Shown: positions 7,013 to 12,260 of the stretch, piece by piece | Layout: every line of letters starts with the position of its first letter | How positions within the stretch are numbered: position 1 is the stretch's first letter | DNA from: Thermodesulfovibrionales bacterium | GTDB lineage: Bacteria > Nitrospirota > Thermodesulfovibrionia > Thermodesulfovibrionales > UBA1546 | Direction of reading: 5' to 3' | DNA: 14,445 nt | NCBI GenBank assembly: GCA_030018605.1 | Contig: JASEHP010000027.1 | Coordinates: 1 to 14,445, forward strand | Notes under the pieces: model-generated | What the model was told of the DNA's origin: nothing | Seen by the model: the letters and a program-made list of their open reading frames with translations, nothing else | The model's database searches: none | Position numbers and translations under genes: made by a program

Positions 7013-8080
7013 ATGAAGGCATTGATATTAAGCGGCGGAAAAGGTACAAGGCTCAGGCCGCTGACCTATACAACAGCCAAGCAGCTTGTTCCTGTAGCAA
7101 ATACTCCCATACTCGGATATGTTCTAAGGCATATTAAAGACGCAGGGATAAAAGATGTCGGCATAATTATCTCGCCTGAGACGGGCAATGAAGTAAAGCA
7201 ATATGTAAAGAATGGAAAAGGGTGGGGTGTTAATGTAACTTATATATTACAGGCAGAGCCCGCAGGGCTTGCACATGCAGTTAAGACTGCTAAGAACTTT
7301 CTAAAAAGGGACGATTTTATAATGTACCTTGGCGACAATCTTCTCTCACACGGCGTCAAAGATGCGGTTAAGAAATTTAAAAAACAGCCTATTGATGCGG
7401 CAATATTTCTTAAAGAGGTAAACAATCCAGGACAATTTGGCGTGGCAAAACTTGATAAAAAGGGCAATATATTAAAGCTGATAGAAAAACCTAAAAATCC
7501 TCCTTCAAATCTTGCGCTTGTCGGGGTCTATATATTTACTGCAAGGATACATGACGCCATTGGTAAAATAAAACCGTCATTCAGAGGCGAACTTGAAATA
7601 ACTGATGCGATACAGATGCTCATAAACATGGGCGGGACGGTAAAGAGCGAAATTTTGAAGGGGTGGTGGCTTGATACCGGCAAGAAAGACGATATCCTAC
7701 AGGCAAATACGATAGTTCTTGATGAATATGTAAAGAGGCAGATTAGCGGGATGGTTGACAGCAAGAGCCAGATACTCGGGAGGGTGACGGTAGAAAAAGG
7801 GGCATCGGTAGTTAACAGCATTATCAGGGGCCCTGTTGTGATAGGGAGGGATTCTGAGATTAAGAATTCATTCATAGGCCCTTTTACGAGCATTGGCAGC
7901 AAAGTCGTTGTAGCGGATTCCTCCATAGAGCATTCTGTAATTCTCAACAATTCATTTCTTTCAGGGGTTGAAAGGCTTGAAGACAGTCTTATCGGCAAGA
8001 ATACAAAGGTTGTAAGGAATAATTTAAGGCATAAGGCGCTGCGCCTGACGATAGGAGATGACTCAACAGTTGAGGTTTAA
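7013..8080 (+). CDS. rmlA: Glucose-1-phosphate thymidylyltransferase, long form
   Basis: First step of dTDP-L-rhamnose synthesis: dTTP plus glucose-1-phosphate gives dTDP-glucose, in the cytoplasm. The nucleotidyltransferase signature GGKGTRLRPLT is near residues 8-18, followed by LVPVANTPIL and the product-binding GDNLL. The C-terminal ~110 residues (VEKGASVVNSIIRGPVVIGRDSEI onward) form hexapeptide left-handed beta-helix repeats. This marks the long RmlA form (about 355 residues) rather than the ~290-residue enterobacterial type. Two ATGs (7010, 7013) are possible; 7013 gives the usual MKALIL start. No ribosome-binding site is visible because the leader is a heptamer repeat. It heads the rmlA-C-B-D run, with a 137-bp structured gap before rmlC. 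Confidence 0.93.
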   Translation: MKALILSGGKGTRLRPLTYTTAKQLVPVANTPILGYVLRHIKDAGIKDVGIIISPETGNEVKQYVKNGKGWGVNVTYILQAEPAGLAHAVKTAKNFLKRDDFIMYLGDNLLSHGVKDAVKKFKKQPIDAAIFLKEVNNPGQFGVAKLDKKGNILKLIEKPKNPPSNLALVGVYIFTARIHDAIGKIKPSFRGELEITDAIQMLINMGGTVKSEILKGWWLDTGKKDDILQANTIVLDEYVKRQISGMVDSKSQILGRVTVEKGASVVNSIIRGPVVIGRDSEIKNSFIGPFTSIGSKVVVADSSIEHSVILNNSFLSGVERLEDSLIGKNTKVVRNNLRHKALRLTIGDDSTVEV

Positions 8081-8093
8081 CTCATATGACTAA

Positions 8094-8195
8094 TGAAACA
8101 GGGAAGGCAACAATATTTTCGCTCATTTCGTTTATGATAAGCAGGGTTGCCTTTCGTTTCCTGCACTCAAAACAACCCTGCTTATCAATGTTTCA
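8094..8195 (+). repeat. Nested inverted repeat between rmlA and rmlC, with mutually exclusive pairings
   Basis: A perfect 15-bp inverted repeat, TGATAAGCAGGGTTG (8135-8149) and its complement (8173-8187), has a 23-base loop and is framed by an outer pair TGAAACA (8094-8100) / TGTTTCA (8189-8195). AAGGCAAC (8104-8111) can instead pair with GTTGCCTT (8146-8153), which would break the main stem. No T-run follows, so it is not a standard terminator. It may be a structured leader for rmlC, an mRNA processing site, or a miniature mobile element. It occupies most of the 137-bp gap 8081-8217. Confidence 0.75.
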
Positions 8196-8217
8196 GAGTG
8201 GTTGAGAGAAACCGTAT

Positions 8218-8700
8218 ATGTTTAAAGACGGCGAGATAGAGGGTGTTTATATCAAAAGAATGGAGCTGCATGCTGATAAGCGCGGATGGCTGGGAGAATT
8301 GTTCAGGAAAGATGGCACAATCTTAAACTTAAATCAAAGCAATCCAAAGTTTTATCCTGCGATGAGCTACATATCTATTACACATCCTGATATTGTGAGA
8401 GGGCCCCACGAACACAAAGAGCAGACAGACTATTTCTGTTTCCTCGGCAAATTCAGGCTTTATTTATGGGATAATAGAAAAGATTCTCCCACTCATAAAA
8501 ATAAAAAGATATTGGAAGATGTGGATAGGCATATAGTCGTTGTGCCGCCGGGAGTTGTCCATGCATATAAGAATACAGGAGGAGAGGATGCAATTATACT
8601 GAATTTCCCTGACAGGCTTTATGCAGGATGGAACAAGGAAGAAAAGGTCGATGAAATCAGATATGAAGATGATGCTGAGAGTCCGTTTAAGATTGAATAG
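8218..8700 (+). CDS. rmlC: dTDP-4-dehydrorhamnose 3,5-epimerase (RmlC-like cupin)
   Basis: Third step of dTDP-rhamnose synthesis: epimerises dTDP-4-keto-6-deoxyglucose at C3 and C5. The protein is 160 residues, somewhat shorter than the usual ~180. RmlC features seen: DKRGWLGELFR near 20-30, RGPHEHKEQTDYF near 61-73 (His64/His66 in place of the usual RGLHYQ), and the cupin strand VVVPPGVVHAYKN (107-119) with His115. The length and the HEH variant place it in a short RmlC-like group, so exact specificity is less certain than for its neighbours. Its position between rmlA and rmlB supports the call. ATG 8218 has only a weak upstream purine stretch, and the structured repeat ends 22 bases before it. 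Confidence 0.85.
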   Translation: MFKDGEIEGVYIKRMELHADKRGWLGELFRKDGTILNLNQSNPKFYPAMSYISITHPDIVRGPHEHKEQTDYFCFLGKFRLYLWDNRKDSPTHKNKKILEDVDRHIVVVPPGVVHAYKNTGGEDAIILNFPDRLYAGWNKEEKVDEIRYEDDAESPFKIE

Positions 8701-8721
8701 GAGATAAAAAGGAATTCCCAT

Positions 8722-9762
8722 ATGAAAATACTTGTTACAGGCGGATGCGGATTTATAGGTTCAAATTTTATCAGGCATATTCTGAAGAAGTATCCTGAGT
8801 ATGTGATTGTAAACATAGACGCCCTGACATACGCCGGGAACACTGAGAATCTTAGAGACATAAAGGGAAGTAAAAGGTATCGCTTTGTCCATGGAAGAAT
8901 CGAAGATACGAGTCTTGTTGCAGACATGCTTGGCAATGTGGACTATATTGTAAATTTTGCAGCAGAAACGCATGTTGACAGGTCAATTCACAATCCGCAT
9001 CCTTTTCTGGCTACAAATATTTTAGGAACCCACGCCTTGCTTGAAGCTGTGCGCAGCATCCTTCGGACAAGAACGGTTCCCATCAAAAAATTTGTTCACA
9101 TCTCAACGGATGAAGTGTATGGAGCGCTCGGCAGCAAGGGAAAATTCACAGAGAAGACCATGCTTGCGCCAAATTCTCCGTATTCGGCGTCTAAGGCTTC
9201 TGCTGACCTTCTTATCCGTGCGTACTATGAAACTTATAAGCTGCCGGTAGTAATTATCAGGCCGTCAAATAATTACGGCTATTACCAATTCCCGGAGAAA
9301 TTTATTCCCCTTATGATTACAAATCTCTTGCTGAATAAATCTATTCCTGTTTACGGGAAGGGGGAAAATGTGAGGGACTGGTGTTTTGTGGAGGACACCT
9401 GCGCGGCAATTGACAGCGTTATGCATAACGGCAAAGCAGGCGAAATTTATAACGCGGGCGGAAATTGCGAAGTTAAAAATATAGAGCTTGCAAAAAGCAT
9501 TCTTAAAATAATGGGGAAGTCGGATACTCGACTCGCAACCGAGAGCGAAAAATATATAAAGTTTGTTAAAGACAGGCCGGGACATGATTACAGGTATGCC
9601 CTCGATAATTCAAAAATAAAGCGCAAGTTGAAATGGAGTCCCACAGGCAAAATAGAAAAGGGGCTTGAGATGACGATAAAGTGGTATAAGGATAACGAGT
9701 GGTGGTGGAAACCGCTTAAAGAAAGGCTCAGCGCTGAGAGCAGAGGGTTTTGGGAGAGATGA
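8722..9762 (+). CDS. rmlB: dTDP-glucose 4,6-dehydratase
   Basis: Second step of dTDP-rhamnose synthesis: NAD-dependent dehydration of dTDP-glucose to dTDP-4-keto-6-deoxyglucose. The full RmlB signature is present: NAD motif GGCGFIG at 7-13, ETHVDRS, the catalytic T129-D130-E131 (STDEVYG), Y154 and K158 in YSASK, and RPSNNYG. Length (346) is standard. AAAAGG at 8707-8712 serves as ribosome site. Oddity: the peptide DTRLATES interrupts the conserved region before KFVKDRPGHDYRYA. It is encoded by a 24-base copy of the dispersed repeat, and removing it gives GKSEKYIKFV, the normal form. The stop overlaps the rmlD start (ATGA). The SDR at 3149 is a paralogue lacking the catalytic aspartate. Confidence 0.95.
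   Translation: MKILVTGGCGFIGSNFIRHILKKYPEYVIVNIDALTYAGNTENLRDIKGSKRYRFVHGRIEDTSLVADMLGNVDYIVNFAAETHVDRSIHNPHPFLATNILGTHALLEAVRSILRTRTVPIKKFVHISTDEVYGALGSKGKFTEKTMLAPNSPYSASKASADLLIRAYYETYKLPVVIIRPSNNYGYYQFPEKFIPLMITNLLLNKSIPVYGKGENVRDWCFVEDTCAAIDSVMHNGKAGEIYNAGGNCEVKNIELAKSILKIMGKSDTRLATESEKYIKFVKDRPGHDYRYALDNSKIKRKLKWSPTGKIEKGLEMTIKWYKDNEWWWKPLKERLSAESRGFWER
9520..9543 (+). repeat. Small dispersed repeat, copy A (inside rmlB)
   Basis: A 24-base copy starting TCG and ending in the core CGACTCGCAACCGAG. It is in codon phase 0 and reads SDTRLATE. It is three bases longer than the other copies, in the variable segment after TCG. Removal leaves GKSEKYIKF, as expected for the family, so it looks like an in-frame insertion. 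Confidence 0.8.
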
Positions 9763-10622
9763 AAATTTTAATTGCAGGTTCTGAAAGCATTCTCGCGCGG
9801 GATCTAATGCCCGTGCTGAAAGAAAATAATGAGATAATGCCGCTTTCAAAGCAGAAGATGGACATTACCCAAAAAGATTCTGCAATAAAAAATATAAAAA
9901 CCAATGCGCCTGATATAGTGATCAATTGTGCTGCGTATACAAAAGTAGACACGGCTGAGGAAGAAAGGGAAAAGGCATTTCAGGTAAACGGCATAGGCGT
10001 TCAAAACCTTGCTATTGCGTGCGAAGAGATGCAAATCCCTTTGTGCCATATCAGTACGGATTATGTCTTTGACGGCAGGAAAAATAAACCGTATACGCCG
10101 TTTGATGAGCCAAATCCCCTGAGTGTTTATGGAGAATCAAAGCTTGCAGGGGAAAGATATATACAATGGATTATGAACAGGTTTTATATAGTGAGGACAA
10201 GCGGGCTTTACGGTATGGGGAATAACAATTTTGTGATGACTATTCTCAGGCTTGCAAAAGAGCGTCATTCGGTAAAAGTTGTTACGGACCAGATATGTTC
10301 TCCGACTTCCGCTGCAAATCTATCTGCCGGAATAAAGAAACTTATTGAAAGTGGAAGCTTCGGCATATACCATATTGCCGATGATTCAGGCAGCGGCATA
10401 AGCTGGTTGGATTATGCGAGAGAGATTGTTTCAATCGCAGGTGTGCGCGCGGAAATAATTCCTGTAACTTCAGGGGAATCTCCCCGGCCTGCAAAACGTC
10501 CTGCGTATTCTGTGCTTGACACGGGAATTACAAGACTTGCGATTGGTTATACGCCTGAAAAACGCGAAGTGGCTCTTAAAAAATTTCTTTCAACAGCCTT
10601 GCACAGACCAGCAGAACAGTAG
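9759..10622 (+). CDS. rmlD: dTDP-4-dehydrorhamnose reductase
   Basis: Last step of dTDP-L-rhamnose synthesis: NAD(P)H-dependent reduction of dTDP-4-keto-rhamnose. The 287 residues carry the RmlD/SDR catalytic motifs: T100-D101-Y102 in STDYVFDG, then Y124 and K128 in YGESK. Family segments NCAAYTKVDTAE, RTSGLYG and TDQICSPTSAANLS are intact. ATG 9759 overlaps the rmlB stop by four bases, with GGGAGAG just upstream (an earlier in-frame TTG at 9750 is unlikely). Two oddities: the glycine-rich cofactor loop, normally GANGQLG, reads GSESILA at 7-13 and lacks two of the three glycines; and the last codons with the stop (PAEQ-TAG) lie in an octamer array. Function is probably retained, but cofactor binding may be weakened. 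Confidence 0.92.
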   Translation: MKILIAGSESILARDLMPVLKENNEIMPLSKQKMDITQKDSAIKNIKTNAPDIVINCAAYTKVDTAEEEREKAFQVNGIGVQNLAIACEEMQIPLCHISTDYVFDGRKNKPYTPFDEPNPLSVYGESKLAGERYIQWIMNRFYIVRTSGLYGMGNNNFVMTILRLAKERHSVKVVTDQICSPTSAANLSAGIKKLIESGSFGIYHIADDSGSGISWLDYAREIVSIAGVRAEIIPVTSGESPRPAKRPAYSVLDTGITRLAIGYTPEKREVALKKFLSTALHRPAEQ

Positions 10623-10677
10623 AACAGCAGAGCAACAGTAAAAAACTACTGCTCTACTGCGTTGTTGCGCTACTGCT
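10609..10677. repeat. Octamer array with inverted halves at the end of rmlD
   Basis: Four 8-base units of type CAGCAGAA run from 10609 to 10640. After a short A-run, four units of the opposite type, CTACTGCT/CTACTGCG, run from 10646 to 10677. CAGTA (10636-10640) and TACTG (10647-10651) can form a small hairpin around the A-run, extended by AGAG/CTCT. The rmlD stop codon (TAG, 10620-10622) is part of the array. No T-run follows, so a terminator role is weak. Confidence 0.75.
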
Positions 10678-10718
10678 CTTTGTAAAGTCAATGTCTCCTG
10701 TCAAATGCATTTTTCGGG

Positions 10719-10748
10719 TTGACTAAATAGATTCCTCTGTGGTATGTT
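10719..10748 (+). promoter_or_regulatory. Sigma-70 type promoter giving an apparently leaderless mRNA
   Basis: TTGACT (10719-10724) and TATGTT (10743-10748) are spaced by 18 bases. A start seven bases after the -10 falls on the A of the ATG at 10755. No Shine-Dalgarno sequence precedes that ATG. This is the only good promoter before the regulator gene. Confidence 0.6.
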
Positions 10749-10754
10749 CATGCT

Positions 10755-11375
10755 ATGAACAATCATCTGCCTGAGGACATATCCCTCAGGCTGCTTGACG
10801 AGCTTACAAAAGAGTCGGTGATTACCCAGCGGGTGTTGGCTGACCGCCTTGGAATAGCCCTCGGCTTAGTTAATGCGTATGTAAAAAGGCTTTATCATAA
10901 GGGACACATAAAGGTCAAAAATCTTCCCAAAAACAGAGTCAAGTATATAATCACTCCCAAGGGTTTTGCCGAGAAGGCAAAACTTACCTACAGCTACATG
11001 AACCGCTCAATAGACTATTTCAGTGACGTCCGGCAGAAGATTGAGCAGACTTATGCGGTTATGATGGCCTCAGACGTCAGGAATATTGTTCTGTGGGGCG
11101 ATGGAGAGGTTGCTGAGTTATGTTACATCTCTACAAGAGGGCTGCCGCTTAAAATTGTTGGCGTCGTTGCGACTCGAAACCGAGTTGTTGCTGACAGCGG
11201 GATGGGAAAAGGATTCTTCGGGCATGACGTCTACTCAACTGAGGATATCAGCGGGATTGATTATGACGCAATACTGGTTGCCTCACTTGATGGCAGGGCA
11301 AGTGAAAAGTCGCTGCGACTCGCAACCGAGATGAATAAGGCCGGTGTAAATCCTGAAAGGGTTTATTATTTATGA
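10755..11375 (+). CDS. Winged-helix transcriptional regulator with C-terminal Rossmann-like domain
   Basis: A 206-residue protein. Residues ~5-75 form a MarR/Lrp-like winged helix (ITQRVLADRLGIALGLVNAYVKRLYHKGHIKV is the helix-turn-helix and recognition helix; YIITPKGFAEK is the wing). Residues ~110-206 look like a nucleotide- or CoA-binding Rossmann fold (NIVLWGDGEVAEL, then DYDAILVASL). Proteins of this build sit beside NusG paralogues in polysaccharide loci; the ligand is unknown. The stop overlaps the NusG-like start (ATGA), so the two are co-translated. Two copies of the dispersed repeat are embedded: VATRNRV at 11164-11184 and SLRLATE at 11310-11330. Without the first, the protein reads KIVGVVADSGMGKGFFG, a regular beta strand and turn. 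DNA target and regulatory sign cannot be told. Confidence 0.8.
   Translation: MNNHLPEDISLRLLDELTKESVITQRVLADRLGIALGLVNAYVKRLYHKGHIKVKNLPKNRVKYIITPKGFAEKAKLTYSYMNRSIDYFSDVRQKIEQTYAVMMASDVRNIVLWGDGEVAELCYISTRGLPLKIVGVVATRNRVVADSGMGKGFFGHDVYSTEDISGIDYDAILVASLDGRASEKSLRLATEMNKAGVNPERVYYL
11164..11184 (+). repeat. Small dispersed repeat, copy B (inside the regulator gene)
   Basis: A 21-base copy, TCGTTGCGACTCG plus AAACCGAG, with one change in the core (A for C). It is in codon phase 1 and therefore reads differently from copy C in the same gene. Clean removal leaves GVVADSG in frame, indicating insertion of exactly seven codons. Confidence 0.8.
11310..11330 (+). repeat. Small dispersed repeat, copy C (inside the regulator gene)
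   Basis: A 21-base copy with intact core CGACTCGCAACCGAG at 11316-11330, codon phase 0, read as SLRLATE. The preceding AAG is shared with copies A and E, so the element may be 24 bases. It lies 125 bases after copy B in the same gene. Confidence 0.8.
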
Positions 11376-11920
11376 TAAATATGGAATTAACTGATATTTC
11401 GGGCGCTTATCGTTGCGACTCGCAACAGAGTTGGTATGCTGTTCATGTTAAATCCCGCCATGAATTTAAAGTGGCGGAGAGATTAACAAAATCCGGCGTA
11501 GAGACATTTCTGCCTGCTGTAGAGAGGTTCAGCAGGTGGAAGGACAGAAAGAAGTTAATAAATTTCCCTCTTTTCCCGGGTTATATTTTTGTCCATATGA
11601 ATAAGATTTATGAAGCCATGCTGACTGTCCTGAAAACTCAAGGGGTTGTAAGATTCCTTGGCATTGTTCCCAGTGAGCCTGAGCCTGTTTCAGAAGACCA
11701 GATAATTTCTTTAAAAAAGCTCGTTGAAAGCAAAGAAACCCTTGACCCCTATCCATATTTGAAGGAAGGCCAGAGGGTAAGGATAAAAATGGGGCCCCTT
11801 GCAGGCGTGGAAGGTATTCTTGCTGAAAGAAAAGGTCAGCACCTCCTTGTTCTTTCTGTGGACATACTCAGGCAAGGGGTATCTCTGAAGATAGACGCAT
11901 TGGAAGTAGAAGCCGCTTAG
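11372..11920 (+). CDS. NusG paralogue, transcription antitermination factor (RfaH/LoaP/UpxY type)
   Basis: Specialised NusG-family elongation factor of 182 residues. Such factors bind RNA polymerase and let it read through long polysaccharide operons. The NGN domain starts at WYAVHVKSRHEFKVAERL (about 21-38) and contains FPLFPGYIFVHM (about 64-75) and the VVRFLG strand. The KOW motif is near 128-150 (LKEGQRVRIKMGPLAGVEGILAER). Core NusG genes usually lie beside secE and ribosomal genes; placement here, between a regulator and sugar genes, argues for a locus-specific paralogue. ATG 11372 overlaps the regulator's stop; ATG 11381 is an alternative. The short N-terminal extension includes CDSQQS, encoded by repeat copy D; without it the protein would read SGAYWYAVHV. 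The structured leader that follows is a candidate site of action. Confidence 0.88.
   Translation: MINMELTDISGAYRCDSQQSWYAVHVKSRHEFKVAERLTKSGVETFLPAVERFSRWKDRKKLINFPLFPGYIFVHMNKIYEAMLTVLKTQGVVRFLGIVPSEPEPVSEDQIISLKKLVESKETLDPYPYLKEGQRVRIKMGPLAGVEGILAERKGQHLLVLSVDILRQGVSLKIDALEVEAA
11410..11430 (+). repeat. Small dispersed repeat, copy D (inside the NusG-paralogue gene)
   Basis: A 21-base copy with one core change (CAACAGAG for CAACCGAG), codon phase 2. GTTGCGA and TCGCAAC form a perfect 7-bp palindrome about a central C. Removal joins GGCGCTTA to TTGGTATGCT and gives AYWYAV in frame, the expected beginning of the NGN domain. Confidence 0.8.
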
Positions 11921-11968
11921 AGTTCAGAGTTTTTAAAGCGGTAAGAGATGCCTTCTCGGTTAGTTCCT

Positions 11969-11989
11969 CTCGTAGAGTCGAGTCTACGA
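11969..11989 (-). repeat. 21-base palindrome with the same ends as the dispersed repeat (copy F, diverged)
   Basis: Read on the minus strand it starts TCG and ends CGAG, is 21 bases long and, like copies A, C and E, is preceded by AAG. The middle differs: arms TCGTAGA and TCTACGA around CTCGAC. It may be a diverged copy or a second family using the same ends. It lies between the NusG-like gene and ugd. Confidence 0.4.
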
Positions 11990-12067
11990 CTTAAGTGAGG
12001 GAATGTGACTGAGAGGGCGGAGCATTGCAGATGCTGAGACTTTTGAACCAATCTTTTCGCTTTTTGC

Positions 12068-12086
12068 AGTCCGCCTCAGGCGGATT
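12068..12086. repeat. Short GC-rich hairpin CCGCC-TCA-GGCGG
   Basis: An 8-bp stem (AGTCCGCC / GGCGGATT, with one G-T pair) around a TCA triloop, inside the left arm of the nested inverted repeat. It is much more GC-rich than its surroundings and has no counterpart in the right arm, so it may be a later insertion. No T-run follows. Confidence 0.6.
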
Positions 12087-12161
12087 GACAAATCTAAGAC
12101 TCGTTACAGGCAATTTCAAAACTCGCCTTCGGCTCAGACAGTTGAAATTGCTTATCTTCCA

Positions 12162-12182
12162 CTCGGTTGCGAGTCGTACCGA
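12162..12182 (-). repeat. Small dispersed repeat, copy E (ugd leader, reverse orientation)
   Basis: A 21-base copy with intact core on the minus strand, preceded there by AAG. It is the only well-conserved intergenic copy. It forms part of the right arm of the nested inverted repeat and pairs with a diverged forward copy-like stretch at 12098-12110. Confidence 0.75.
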
Positions 12183-12260
12183 CTTCGCCAAGATTTGTTA
12201 CCAAAAATTCTCTGATGTCGCTCAAATGATTGGTCAAAAGTAAAAAGGAGAGACGAAGTT

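Larger units (their letters stand above)
12040..12240. repeat. Nested 201-bp inverted repeat in the ugd leader
   Basis: Four paired blocks nest about one centre. They are CTTTTGAACCAATC (12040-12053) with GATTGGTCAAAAG (12228-12240); ACAAATCT (12088-12095) with AGATTTGT (12191-12198); GACTCGTTACAGG (12098-12110) with TCGGTTGCGAGTC (12163-12175), with two mismatches; and CAATTTC/AACT (12111-12123) with AGTTGAAATTG (12140-12150). The apical loop holds GCC-TTC-GGC. Together they could fold the whole segment into one long RNA or DNA hairpin. It fills most of the 340-bp gap 11921-12260, where I see no credible gene. It could be a structured leader RNA, a target of the NusG paralogue, or a miniature transposable element; no target duplication is obvious. 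Confidence 0.7.

Noticed and set aside
8135..8187. Rho-independent terminator between rmlA and rmlC
   Set aside because: The stem is strong but the loop is 23 bases and no T-run follows on either strand. The downstream gene belongs to the same pathway.
8086..8205. 39-codon frame between rmlA and rmlC
   Set aside because: No ribosome site, no recognisable motif, and it coincides with the nested inverted repeat.
10609..10677. CRISPR-like array
   Set aside because: Units are contiguous 8-mers without spacers, partly coding, and mirrored. No cas genes are present.
11934..11950. Possible ops-like element (AGCGGTAAGAG) after the NusG paralogue
   Set aside because: Only GCGGTA matches the known ops core, and the element should lie upstream in a leader with a pause signal. 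Too weak to call.
12085..12090. Perfect TTGACA -35 box in the ugd leader
   Set aside because: No -10-like hexamer at 16-19 bases downstream; the sequence is part of a hairpin flank.
12025..12243. 72-codon + strand frame, and a 66-codon minus frame (11991-12191), through the ugd leader
   Set aside because: Both run through the nested inverted repeat. They have no ribosome-binding site, and their peptides look like translated repeat (both contain repeat-derived residues). Open frames on both strands here reflect the structure of the repeat.
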